A stretch of DNA of 64,000 bases, from the NCBI GenBank assembly GCA_017985675.1, contig JAGNXB010000001.1, positions 248,001 to 312,000 of the forward strand, in the 5' to 3' direction. The notes beneath the pieces are model-generated. The model was not told the origin of the DNA. It searched no databases and was given only the letters and a program-made list of their open reading frames with translations. The stretch is from Saprospiraceae bacterium (GTDB taxonomy: Bacteria; Bacteroidota; Bacteroidia; Chitinophagales; Saprospiraceae). Numbering within the stretch: position 1 is the stretch's first letter; each line of letters opens with the position of its first letter. Positions 1-8,017 of this stretch are shown here, one piece after another. The position numbers and the translations under genes are program-made.

Positions 1-827
1 GGTTGCAATCGTTTTATTTCATAGGATTCGAACAGTGCTGCGTATAAATCACTGCCGGTTACAATCCAGTCTACTTCGGCTATTTCCCGGTCCAGGCGAT
101 CAGCTTTCCGGCTGATATCCTGAAGATGTTCAGACAAACGTTGCCGAATATGGACGCTTTTACCTACATAGATCACTTGACCTTCTTTGTTTCGAAAATA
201 ATACACACCGCATTCATCAGGAATTCTGTCAAGGATATCAGGAGAAAGCTGCACTGGTAATTTCTTTTGTCGCTGTATGTCCCTGATACTTGATTTGCCA
301 AAGCCTTCTGATGTTTGTTGTTGGAAAATCTTTTCCAGTATAGTAGCTGTAGCCAATGCATCATCTAATGCCCTGTGCCTTCGCGATACAGGTATGTCAA
401 AGTGTTTAATTAGATTTTCCAAACTATATGAAGGGAGGCCTGGAAAAACCTGCCGACTCAATTTGACGGTACATAAAAACGGCCTGGTAAAGGTAAACCC
501 AAGGTCTAAAAAGGACTCGCGCAGGAAATGATAGTCAAAACGTGCGTTGTGAGCCACAAATACGGAATGTTCCAGGCGAAGAATTATGTCCTTTGCCACC
601 TCATGGAAAAAGGGGGCATCATTTACCATTTCCTGGTTAATGCCAGTAATCCTGGTAATGATTGGAGGAATATTTACTCCCGGATTGATCAATGTGGTAT
701 AAGTGTCAGTAATTTCGCGACCATTGTGTAAGACTATGCCGATCTCGGTAATTTTATCCCTGTCTGGTCGACCACCTGTGGTCTCCAGATCAACGATTGC
801 ATAGTTTAAGACAGTTTTGTTACTCAT
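1..827 (-). CDS. DEDDh exonuclease (DnaQ-like) fused to GIY-YIG domain, 3' end cut by window
   Basis: The frame stays open from an ATG at 825-827 to the left edge, giving about 275 residues without a stop. The N-terminus has the exonuclease motif DLETTGG (Asp13, Glu15), and a later HRALDDA supplies the His/Asp of the DEDDh class, so this half should be a 3'-5' exonuclease like the DNA polymerase III epsilon subunit. After a linker, residues about 205-240 form a GIY-YIG nuclease domain (GVYYF, then YVGKS at about 220-224), as in UvrC. Exonuclease/GIY-YIG fusions are known in Bacteroidota and are taken as repair or DNA-processing nucleases. The true partner process is unknown. The C-terminus lies outside the window. 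The next gene runs divergently 23 bp away. Confidence 0.88.
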   Translation of the reverse strand, partial: MSNKTVLNYAIVDLETTGGRPDRDKITEIGIVLHNGREITDTYTTLINPGVNIPPIITRITGINQEMVNDAPFFHEVAKDIILRLEHSVFVAHNARFDYHFLRESFLDLGFTFTRPFLCTVKLSRQVFPGLPSYSLENLIKHFDIPVSRRHRALDDALATATILEKIFQQQTSEGFGKSSIRDIQRQKKLPVQLSPDILDRIPDECGVYYFRNKEGQVIYVGKSVHIRQRLSEHLQDISRKADRLDREIAEVDWIVTGSDLYAALFESYEIKRLQ

Positions 828-850
828 TTCAACTCCCGAAAGTACAACGG

Positions 851-2089
851 ATGCCTAAATTAAGCTACATCATATGGCATTGTCTCTTTTCTCTAAGTGC
901 GCCTTTGATCTCAGCATGTAAAGCGCCAGTTCATTCGCCAACTCCAGTCCCTCAGCATGAAGTTCGCGTTCGTCCCGGTGCATGGCAAACAGAGGCTTAT
1001 TATCCTATGTTGAAAGGCAAAAAATTTGCAATAGTTTGCAATCATACTGCTACAGTGGGTGTCACACATTTAGTAGATACATTAATACGTGCAGGTCTTA
1101 AACCCTCAAAACTATTCGCTCCTGAGCACGGTTTTCGGGGAGATCTGCCAGATGGACACCATTTTGGCAACAGGGTAGATAAAACAACGGGTATCCCGAT
1201 TATTTCTGTCTATGGTCAAAATAAAAAGCCCCAAAAGGAAGATTTGGCTGATTTGGATGTAATGGTTTTTGATATTCAGGATGTCGGTGCCAGATTTTAC
1301 ACATACCTGTCAACAATGCATTATATTATGCAGGCATGTGCAGAACTTGATCTGCCTTTAATTGTGCTGGACAGGCCCAACCCTAATGGTCATTGCATTG
1401 ATGGGCCGTTATTGGATTGGTCTTATGAGTCGTTTGTAGGGATGCATCCTGTTCCGGTAGTGTATGGTATGACCATAGGTGAATATGCATCGATGATTAA
1501 TGGTGAAGGTTGGTTGGAAGGCGATGTGGTATGCGACTTAAAGGTCATACCCTTGTCAAACTATGACCGGAAAAAGCCTTTTGAACTTCTGGATAGACCA
1601 TCGCCCAATCTCCCCAACATGAGAGCTATCTATTTGTATCCTTCGTTGTGTTTTTTTGAAGGCACAAAAATGAGTGTAGGTAGAGGAACGCCATTTCCAT
1701 TTCAATTGATAGGTCATCCGGATTTACAAATTGGTGATACCAGGTTTATGCCTGTGTCAAAACCCGAGTCTACAGATCCACCCCAAAAAAACAAGGAATG
1801 CAGAGGATTTGATTTGACAGAATTGGAAGAAGATCATCTCTTTCAAAAAAGGAGAATTGACTTGAAATGGCTCTTGGAAAGCTATGCTGCTTTTCCAGAT
1901 AAGGAAGCCTTTTTTCTCAAATCAGGATTCTTTGACAAACTGGCAGGGACTGACAAACTGAGATTGCAAATTACCATGGGGTTGGATGAGGTGGCTATAC
2001 GTGATAGCTGGCAGCCTGGACTGAGGCAGTTTCGTTCGATTCGAAAAAAATATCTTTTATACCCTGATTTTGAAGACGTCGAAAAGTAG
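851..2089 (+). CDS. namZ: NamZ-type exo-beta-N-acetylmuramidase lipoprotein (DUF1343 / GH171)
   Basis: A 412-residue protein. I chose the ATG at 851 over an upstream in-frame TTG at 797 because it starts directly on a lipoprotein signal: basic N-terminus, hydrophobic stretch and lipobox LISAC with the acylated Cys at residue 23. The mature part has the family hallmark PEHGFRG followed by a GIPIISVYG stretch, and it fits DUF1343 in length. Members of this family (B. subtilis NamZ) remove N-acetylmuramic acid from the non-reducing end of peptidoglycan fragments, with a catalytic Glu in the PEHG motif. Here it should be anchored in an envelope membrane and act on recycled or scavenged muropeptides. 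No other murein-recycling gene is adjacent, so function rests on family alone. Confidence 0.85.
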   Translation: MPKLSYIIWHCLFSLSAPLISACKAPVHSPTPVPQHEVRVRPGAWQTEAYYPMLKGKKFAIVCNHTATVGVTHLVDTLIRAGLKPSKLFAPEHGFRGDLPDGHHFGNRVDKTTGIPIISVYGQNKKPQKEDLADLDVMVFDIQDVGARFYTYLSTMHYIMQACAELDLPLIVLDRPNPNGHCIDGPLLDWSYESFVGMHPVPVVYGMTIGEYASMINGEGWLEGDVVCDLKVIPLSNYDRKKPFELLDRPSPNLPNMRAIYLYPSLCFFEGTKMSVGRGTPFPFQLIGHPDLQIGDTRFMPVSKPESTDPPQKNKECRGFDLTELEEDHLFQKRRIDLKWLLESYAAFPDKEAFFLKSGFFDKLAGTDKLRLQITMGLDEVAIRDSWQPGLRQFRSIRKKYLLYPDFEDVEK

Positions 2090-2122
2090 TTTATACTTTT
2101 AGTTTCATTGTCATGACCTACA

Positions 2123-4192
2123 TCAAAACATCCATCTTACCTGGCATTTAATACCGGATCGTTGATTGTTATCAATCAATTCATTGCCGCTTCCAATGGT
2201 TTCCTGATCAAATAACCGGTACAACTCATATCGTGCCTCAAGGGTAAGCGCGTTCCATGGACGATACCGGACATTCACATAAAACCGTTGACCGCTGTAG
2301 TAATAAGGTCTCAATCCAAAGGTATACAGCAAGTCATTTTCAAACATGTAAATTCTGCTGGCATAGCCATCCGTTTTAAAAAGGGCGTACCGCATCGTGC
2401 TGCTCCACCGGCTGCCTACAGGTTTGTAAAGAATATCCTGGGCAATTAGAAATCCTTGTTCTTCATCATTGTTATTCACCGCTGAGCTCCATTCAAGCCG
2501 GGTGCGCAGTGACATGATTTTGGTCAATTCGACCTGGAATTGAGCCCGGATTTGCTGCCTAAATGTCTCTACCTGATTGGGCACTTCCGTACTTCCGGTA
2601 GCATCAATAGTTCGGCCTTTCCATCTGTATTGTAGGTAAGCTTGCCATTTTCTGCGCTCCTCGTAATCAAGTCGCACCAACTGCTCCTTGCCTCTGACAG
2701 GGCTGTCACTTTGGAAGGTAAGCCAGGGATGATGCCAGAGATCAACAAACCCGGAAAGTCGCCATCCATAAACTGGTCTTAAAACAACCCCCGCGTAAAT
2801 GCCTGTTTCGTTGCGGGGAAGTGCTGATTCAGCGATTGGGGCGCCCCAAATATTCCAATAATCCCGTTCAAAATGTCTAAACAACATGGCCATTTGAACA
2901 CGTCGGTCTGGACTGCTCAAAAGGCCTGAAGTGGCAGCCCATCCGCCATTATGACTGTAAGCAGCTTCGCCAAACCACTGATTACCTCTAAAATCCTTTT
3001 GGAAATCAACACTCAGAGCACTTAATTGATTGCCGGTAAAAAAGTGGGCATTGTATGGTTTTTGCTCAGGAGAAAAAACAGGTTCATAATGGAAAAATGC
3101 CGTTTGAAGGCCTAATCTTAACCCTTTTTGCTGATAGGAGAGGCCTGCACCCAATGCGATTTCCCGAAGCATACCTTCATCAGTTATTTCACCTTGTGTA
3201 CGATGAAGCCCTGATTGTTGGAAAGAGGTAACCTGCAGTGCAAGTTCGGTGAAACTGGTATCCGATAAGACTGTATTCGCATCCCTATTGCGATAGGATG
3301 CGAATGTCATCAGGTGTAAACGGCGGGAAAGGGACCATTCTGCAGCTGCACCGCGAAAAAATCGACTTTCCTGCCATGAGTTCTGAGGAAATAGAATCCG
3401 TGGATTACGTTTTATGGTTGTTACTGCGGCCGTTTTGCCAGAATTAAAACCAGTGCTAATAAGTAATCCTTGCCCGAAATTCAGTCCAAAATCCCCCAAA
3501 ACAAGTTGTTGACATCCGCGCCAGGGTTTTCGGACGTAAAGATGGGCTGAGTAAAAGTCAAATCCATATGGATTACTGCCCTTCAAAAAAGCTTCTCCGG
3601 CATCTTTTTCGAAAGTGATACCGTAGGATATTTTGTTGCCTGATACATATCTCAAGCGACCAACCCAGCGGCTAGCATCTCCTTCATAACGAGATTGTTC
3701 ACCGTCCTTCCCTTGTTGAAATCCCTGTTTGTCTTCGAGAAACCGTTCATAGCGCAGTGTAAATTCACGTTGGCCAGTAGACCACAAATGAGCCTTCATG
3801 AGCAGGTCTTCCTGGCTTCGATCCGTTTGGATGAAAGGATATACTCGTTTCATGGTGAGGATGTCAATCTCCGGCACACCCTGCAGTTCTAAAGGGTCGA
3901 TAAAGGAACCAAACTTTTCCCTGTGTCTGATAATGGCATCTATTTGTTGGGAAGACAAGAAAAAAAAGACGGCAAGATCTTGTCGGTTAGCTGAGTTAAT
4001 ATCGAGTTTCCTTGAAAGGAGGTCTTCCAGCGCAACAATCCATTCTGGTAAGATTTCTCCACCGTCATCTTGGGAATAGTCTTCAAACAATCCTTCAATA
4101 AGGCTTTGTTGCAATTGGTCTGCCTCCAGCGGGTCTTGCCCCGGGAGAAAACTAACATGAAAAGTTAGCAGAATGATGGCCCAAATTCGCAT
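2123..4192 (-). CDS. Helix-hairpin-helix domain plus outer-membrane beta-barrel protein
   Basis: A 689-residue protein starting at the ATG at 4190-4192; an upstream in-frame TTG would only add five residues before the signal peptide (MRIWAIILLTFHVSFLPG). Residues about 55-130 carry ComEA-like helix-hairpin-helix repeats (DINSANRQDLAVFF, then FGSFIDPLELQGVPEI). The remaining 550 residues are rich in alternating aromatic/polar strands and end in an aromatic C-terminus (VRWMF), as expected for an outer-membrane barrel. Such HhH/barrel proteins recur in Bacteroidota without known function. HhH domains usually bind DNA backbone, so a link to DNA handling at the surface is possible but unproven. 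It is convergent with the muramidase gene and divergent from glnN. Confidence 0.75.
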   Translation of the reverse strand: MRIWAIILLTFHVSFLPGQDPLEADQLQQSLIEGLFEDYSQDDGGEILPEWIVALEDLLSRKLDINSANRQDLAVFFFLSSQQIDAIIRHREKFGSFIDPLELQGVPEIDILTMKRVYPFIQTDRSQEDLLMKAHLWSTGQREFTLRYERFLEDKQGFQQGKDGEQSRYEGDASRWVGRLRYVSGNKISYGITFEKDAGEAFLKGSNPYGFDFYSAHLYVRKPWRGCQQLVLGDFGLNFGQGLLISTGFNSGKTAAVTTIKRNPRILFPQNSWQESRFFRGAAAEWSLSRRLHLMTFASYRNRDANTVLSDTSFTELALQVTSFQQSGLHRTQGEITDEGMLREIALGAGLSYQQKGLRLGLQTAFFHYEPVFSPEQKPYNAHFFTGNQLSALSVDFQKDFRGNQWFGEAAYSHNGGWAATSGLLSSPDRRVQMAMLFRHFERDYWNIWGAPIAESALPRNETGIYAGVVLRPVYGWRLSGFVDLWHHPWLTFQSDSPVRGKEQLVRLDYEERRKWQAYLQYRWKGRTIDATGSTEVPNQVETFRQQIRAQFQVELTKIMSLRTRLEWSSAVNNNDEEQGFLIAQDILYKPVGSRWSSTMRYALFKTDGYASRIYMFENDLLYTFGLRPYYYSGQRFYVNVRYRPWNALTLEARYELYRLFDQETIGSGNELIDNNQRSGIKCQVRWMF

Positions 4193-4252
4193 GGCATGAA
4201 AATACAATAATCTAACTTTTTCAGGTAAGTTTGGTTAATGAAATTTAAATGC

Positions 4253-4294
4253 ACGGCCAGGTAGTATAGGTACGTTACCTGTGCCGTAACTTTG
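4253..4294 (+). promoter_or_regulatory. Inverted repeat and -7 promoter element before glnN
   Basis: An interrupted 11-bp inverted repeat: ACGGC-CAGGTA at 4253-4263 pairs with TACCTG-T-GCCGT at 4276-4287, with one bulged T and a 12-base loop. It abuts TAACTTTG at 4287-4294, an exact match to the Bacteroidota -7 consensus TAnnTTTG, about 40 bp before the glnN ATG. No clear TTTG lies 18-21 bases upstream. The position suggests an operator for a glnN regulator or a 5' hairpin; the site also lies between divergent genes. This is inference from layout. Confidence 0.4.
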
Positions 4295-4334
4295 GCCCTG
4301 TTAACCGTACCCCCAATCAAATTATCCACTTCTC

Positions 4335-6524
4335 ATGAGCCAATCCCGCTTCAATGCGATTGATACAATTCAAAATCGGCCCGTTGACCTTATAGGTTCG
4401 TATGATTCACCTGAAACAAAGATTTCGGATTATTTCGGTGTGAATGTCTTTAATGATGAAGCAATGCAGCATTACCTGCCTGAAGAAGCCTACCTTAATG
4501 TTAAAGCTGCCATACAATCCGGAGCAAATTTATCCAGGGACGTAGCTGATGTCGTTGCGGGAGCCATGAAAAGATGGGCTATGGAGAGAGGAGCCACCCA
4601 CTATGCACACTGGTTTCAGCCTTGGACGGGTAAAACCGCTGAGAAACATGACTCCTTTTTTACACTTGATTCCACAGGCAGAGCCATTGAAGAATTTGGT
4701 GGGAAGGAGCTTGCCCAACAGGAGCCTGATGGAAGTTCATTTCCAGGAGGCGGATTGCGCTCTACCTTTGAAGCAAGGGGCTATACCGCTTGGGACCCTT
4801 CTTCGCCGGCATTTTTATTTGAGGTAGGCGATGGTAAAACACTTTGTATTCCTACCATCCTGGTTACCTATTCAGGTGAAGCAATGGATTTTAAACTTCC
4901 ATTGCTCAAGTCATTAGCCTATTTAGAAGATCAAGCATTGCCAGTGGCAAAATGGTTTGACGACCAGGTTAGTCGTGTAACGGTGACCTTGGGTTGGGAG
5001 CAAGAGTACTTTCTGGTGGATGAAGCGCTCTATAATGCGAGGCCTGACCTTGTAATCACGGGTAGAACACTCATTGGCAAACTTGCGACTAAAGGACAGG
5101 AACTGGAAGATCACTATTTTGGATCTATTCCTGAACGAGTGTTTGCTTTTATGCGAGATTTGGAACAAGAATGCCACAGATTAGGTATCCCTGTTCGGAC
5201 AAGACACAATGAAGTTGGACCTGGACAATACGAATTGGCTCCAATGTTCGAAGAAGCAAATGTGGCTGTTGACCACAATCAGTTGCTCATGGACTTAATG
5301 GACAGAATTGCCCGCCGGCATCATATGAGGGTTTTGCTCCATGAAAAGCCTTTTACAGGTGTGAATGGATCCGGTAAACACAACAACTGGTCCATGGGAA
5401 CCAATACAGGTAAGAATTTACTGTCTCCTGGTGAGCAGCCAGGCAGGAATCTGCGGTTTCTGACTTTCTTTGTCAATACTATCATGGCTGTAAGGGAGCA
5501 TGCTGATCTTCTGAGAGCCAGTGTTGCGTCAGCCTCGAATGATCATCGATTAGGTGCTAATGAAGCCCCTCCTGCAATTGTTTCTATTTTTATTGGTTCA
5601 GCATTGAATGCTGTTTTAAAGCAAATAGAGAAAGGTCATGCAAAAGTTGATGACGTAAAGGCGGTTCTGAATCTACTTAGTAAAATTCCTGATCTTGAAA
5701 AAGATAATACAGATCGCAATCGGACATCACCATTTGCATTTACAGGCAATAAGTTTGAAGTAAGGATGGTCGGATCTCACCAGAATTGCGCGGCTCCAAT
5801 GACCGTTTTGAATACGATTGTTGGTGATCAGCTCCGTAAGTTTCGCTTCGAAGTAGATCAGCATGTCGAATCGGGTTCTGATCGGGATACGGCTATTCTT
5901 ACAGTGCTTAAGTCATATGTGAAAAAAGGAAAGTCAATTTTATTTGAAGGAGATAATTACAGCCAGGAATGGGAAAATGAAGCGGCTCAAAGGGGATTGG
6001 GTAATTTCAAAACAACCCCTGAAGCGCTGGAAGCCTATGTCACTAAAAAGTCAATTAAGTTATTTGAAGAGACAGGTGTATTTTCCAATAAGGAAGTCCA
6101 TGCTTTTTATGAGGTTCAACTTCACAAATACAGCACAACCATCGAAATTGAGTCTACTACACTTGAAGAGCTTTGTTTGAATTATGTAATGCCTGGGGCA
6201 ATTGATTACCAAACACGCCTGGCGCAAAACATGGTTCAGATGAAAGAGGCAGGTTTTGACAACAAAGACCTTGCATTTGCAAAGGATACAATCAAGCGTA
6301 TTGCAAAGAATATCAATTCAATGCATGGGTTAGTTGAGATGTTAGATGAAGCCAGACGGAAGGCACATCAACAAGGTAATAGTAAGAAAGCAGCACTAGT
6401 ATATTGCCATGAAGTGAAAGAATTGATGACCCAGATTCGCTCACATGCGGATGATCTGGAGTTAATAGTTGATGATCGTGAATGGGGTTTGGTTAAATAT
6501 CGGGAACTCATGTATATCCGATAA
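4335..6524 (+). CDS. glnN: Glutamine synthetase type III
   Basis: A 729-residue protein, the usual length of Bacteroidota GSIII and far longer than GSI (about 470 residues). It makes glutamine from glutamate, ammonia and ATP in the cytoplasm. Family features visible are the N-terminal SRFNAI start, the glutamate/metal-site stretch ending GPGQYELAP, then NGSGKHNNWSMGTN and the basic nucleotide-site stretch SASNDHRLGANEAPP. The C-terminal third is long and helical, typical of GSIII. It stands alone between the divergent HhH/barrel gene and a strong terminator, so it is probably monocistronic. The palindrome upstream may control it. Confidence 0.96.
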   Translation: MSQSRFNAIDTIQNRPVDLIGSYDSPETKISDYFGVNVFNDEAMQHYLPEEAYLNVKAAIQSGANLSRDVADVVAGAMKRWAMERGATHYAHWFQPWTGKTAEKHDSFFTLDSTGRAIEEFGGKELAQQEPDGSSFPGGGLRSTFEARGYTAWDPSSPAFLFEVGDGKTLCIPTILVTYSGEAMDFKLPLLKSLAYLEDQALPVAKWFDDQVSRVTVTLGWEQEYFLVDEALYNARPDLVITGRTLIGKLATKGQELEDHYFGSIPERVFAFMRDLEQECHRLGIPVRTRHNEVGPGQYELAPMFEEANVAVDHNQLLMDLMDRIARRHHMRVLLHEKPFTGVNGSGKHNNWSMGTNTGKNLLSPGEQPGRNLRFLTFFVNTIMAVREHADLLRASVASASNDHRLGANEAPPAIVSIFIGSALNAVLKQIEKGHAKVDDVKAVLNLLSKIPDLEKDNTDRNRTSPFAFTGNKFEVRMVGSHQNCAAPMTVLNTIVGDQLRKFRFEVDQHVESGSDRDTAILTVLKSYVKKGKSILFEGDNYSQEWENEAAQRGLGNFKTTPEALEAYVTKKSIKLFEETGVFSNKEVHAFYEVQLHKYSTTIEIESTTLEELCLNYVMPGAIDYQTRLAQNMVQMKEAGFDNKDLAFAKDTIKRIAKNINSMHGLVEMLDEARRKAHQQGNSKKAALVYCHEVKELMTQIRSHADDLELIVDDREWGLVKYRELMYIR

Positions 6525-6541
6525 TCTCCTATTTGAAAAGA

Positions 6542-6580
6542 AAGAAGGCCAACACATTGTGTTGGCCTTCTTAATTATTT
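6542..6580 (+). terminator. Rho-independent terminator of glnN
   Basis: A perfect 15-base palindromic stem, AAGAAGGCCAACACA (6542-6556) against TGTGTTGGCCTTCTT (6558-6572), with a tiny loop, followed by AATTATTTT. It starts 18 bases after the glnN stop. Confidence 0.85.
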
Positions 6581-6813
6581 TCACAATCATATGCATGTGA
6601 TACAAATAATATTGATTTAAAGTAAAGATATACAGATACATATAAATATAGTAATTATACTTATGAAATTATGAATGGATACAATCAGTGATTTTTGTAT
6701 TTGTTGCAGCAGTATGGAGTTCCGATGTTTGTATCATCAAAGGCGATCAAAAAGTGCTTGCCTTTCTAAAGCAGGAAAAGTTCTAAATCTAGAATGATCT
6801 TGCTCTTTGAATC

Positions 6814-6841
6814 GGATATGTTCATGGGATTATAATTTGTT
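6814..6841 (+). repeat. Repeat unit 1 of 3 (28 bp) containing ATGTTCATGGGATTATAA
   Basis: Twenty-eight bases identical to unit 2: GGAT, then ATGTTCATGGGATTATAA, then TTTGTT. The core reads as a five-codon frame, Met-Phe-Met-Gly-Leu-stop (6818-6835). It is followed at once by a 14-bp stem (6841-6854 with 6871-6884, one G-U pair) with a T-rich loop and then CTTTTT. Confidence 0.85.
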
Positions 6842-6890
6842 AGTGAGTCGTAATTTTTTTTTGGTGTTTTATTACGGCTCACTACTTTTT
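6841..6890 (+). terminator. Hairpin 1 of the repeat array, terminator-like
   Basis: TAGTGAGTCGTAAT (6841-6854) pairs with ATTACGGCTCACTA (6871-6884) over 14 positions with one G-U pair. The 16-base loop is mostly T, and CTTTTT follows. It could end transcription or be part of a structured RNA. Confidence 0.5.
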
Positions 6891-6912
6891 CCCTTCTGAT
6901 TCATCTTGATAT

Positions 6913-6940
6913 GGATATGTTCATGGGATTATAATTTGTT
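6913..6940 (+). repeat. Repeat unit 2 of 3 (28 bp)
   Basis: Identical over 28 bases to the unit at 6814-6841 and starting 99 bp after it. It is followed by a GC-rich 12-bp stem, AGGTGCCGCACC (6944-6955) with GGTGTGGCACCT (6962-6973), one G-U pair, loop TAAAGT, with no T-run after it. The sequence between units is unrelated to that after unit 1. Confidence 0.85.
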
Positions 6941-7040
6941 GCCAGGTGCCGCACCTAAAGTGGTGTGGCACCTACAACGCTCTAAGATTCTGACAATCAG
7001 CATTAAAAATATAGTGAGTCAAAAGTGAATCACTTTCTAA

Positions 7041-7061
7041 GATATGTTCATGGGATTATAA
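7041..7061 (+). repeat. Repeat unit 3 of 3 (21-bp core)
   Basis: Shares the 21-base core (GAT plus ATGTTCATGGGATTATAA) with units 1 and 2, but not the flanking G or TTTGTT. It starts 127 bp after the matching base of unit 2. It is preceded by the short palindrome AAAGTGA-A-TCACTTT (7022-7036) and runs straight into a strong terminator hairpin. Confidence 0.85.
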
Positions 7062-7088
7062 AGTCGCTCTTGTAGCGACTTTTTTTTT
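7060..7088 (+). terminator. Rho-independent terminator closing the repeat array
   Basis: AAAGTCGCT (7060-7068), loop CTTGT, AGCGACTTT (7074-7082), then an unbroken T-run to 7088. It is a textbook intrinsic terminator on the + strand. The nearest + strand gene upstream, glnN, already has its own terminator, so this one implies a transcript that starts within 6580-7060. Confidence 0.8.
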
Positions 7089-7279
7089 GCCCACACCTAA
7101 ACTTGTTTATTTGCCGGGTATCCTTTGAGATTTATAAATGTCTGATAAAGCACTTCAGATAGGAAAATGAAGCCACTTAAGCCCAAGACTGTTGGAACAT
7201 CCTAAGATAAACACCTGTAGTTGAGGATTCAGCTGCGATTCGAAAAATGTTGGTAGCTAAAGCATTTCATTAAGCTTTC

Positions 7280-8005
7280 TCAAAGTCGTTTTCGGTCAAT
7301 GATCATTTGAATTTCATCTTTGTAATTCTTCCCGATTGGCAACAACTTAGTTTGGTTTTTTAGCACCACTTCAATCATCGATCCATCAAGAGCCTGGATC
7401 TTATGAATATTGACAATGTAGGATCTGTGTATGCGCTGAAAATGCTGTGACGGGAGTTTTTCTTCAAGGCTCTTCATCGTCTGTAGTGTGATGACTCTAT
7501 CCAATTCCATGCGGATAATGACATAGTCTTTCAGGCCTTCGATATAAACGATATCTTCGAAATTGACTTTAACCAGTTTTTTGTCTGCTTTGACGAAGAT
7601 GAACTCCTCCTCTGGCTCTTGGTTTGAAGTTAGCGGTTGTTTCATGCGCATAGCTTCTCTGGCTTTATTCACAGCTTTGAGAAACCGATCGAAGGCAATC
7701 GGCTTGAGCAAATAATCAACCACGTTTAGTTCGAAGCCTTCAACAGCATATTCAGAATAGGCTGTTGTAAAGACAGTTAATGGTGGATGTGTAAGTGACC
7801 TCAACCAATCGAGACCAGTGATTTGTGGCATTTGAATATCTAAAAACACCAGGTCAACATGTTGTTGTTGCATGATTTGCTGGGCCTCCAGCGCATTGGA
7901 ACAGGATGCGACAATTTCCAGATCAGGTATTCTGGAGGCATGATTTTCAAGGATGTCCAAGGCTAATGGTTCATCATCAATTAGTAAAGCTTTTATCTCT
8001 TGCAT
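7280..8005 (-). CDS. LytTR-family response regulator
   Basis: A 241-residue two-domain regulator. Residues 1-120 form a receiver domain with acidic pocket DDE (10-12), phospho-acceptor Asp56 in FLDIQMP and a conserved Lys in the YLLKPI stretch. Residues about 135-235 form a LytTR DNA-binding domain (FVKADKKLVKV, then HRSYIVN). It should be phosphorylated by the kinase encoded 12 bp upstream in the same operon, then bind promoter DNA. LytTR targets cannot be read from the window. The gene-free repeat array lies just after its 3' end, but on the opposite strand. Confidence 0.93.
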   Translation of the reverse strand: MQEIKALLIDDEPLALDILENHASRIPDLEIVASCSNALEAQQIMQQQHVDLVFLDIQMPQITGLDWLRSLTHPPLTVFTTAYSEYAVEGFELNVVDYLLKPIAFDRFLKAVNKAREAMRMKQPLTSNQEPEEEFIFVKADKKLVKVNFEDIVYIEGLKDYVIIRMELDRVITLQTMKSLEEKLPSQHFQRIHRSYIVNIHKIQALDGSMIEVVLKNQTKLLPIGKNYKDEIQMIIDRKRL

Positions 8006-8017
8006 GGCATAAAGTTA

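Larger units (their letters stand above)
6573..7279. other. 700-bp stretch without a recognised gene, holding a repeat/hairpin array
   Basis: Between the glnN terminator and the end of the LytTR regulator gene I see no normal gene. An ATG at 6675 opens a 40-codon frame ending at 6797 whose product is rich in Cys (FCICCSS) and basic residues; it has no recognisable relative and may be chance. From 6814 to 7088 lie three near-identical repeats, each followed by a different stem-loop (listed separately). The stretch 7089-7279 shows nothing I can name. The part before 6800 is very AT-rich. Confidence 0.6.

Noticed and set aside
797..850. Upstream TTG start for the NamZ gene
   Set aside because: It would add 18 residues ahead of a clean lipoprotein signal and overlap the divergent exonuclease start.
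6814..7061. CRISPR-like direct repeats
   Set aside because: Only three units, with spacers of 71 and about 100 bases that fold into hairpins, no cas genes, and the third unit is shortened.
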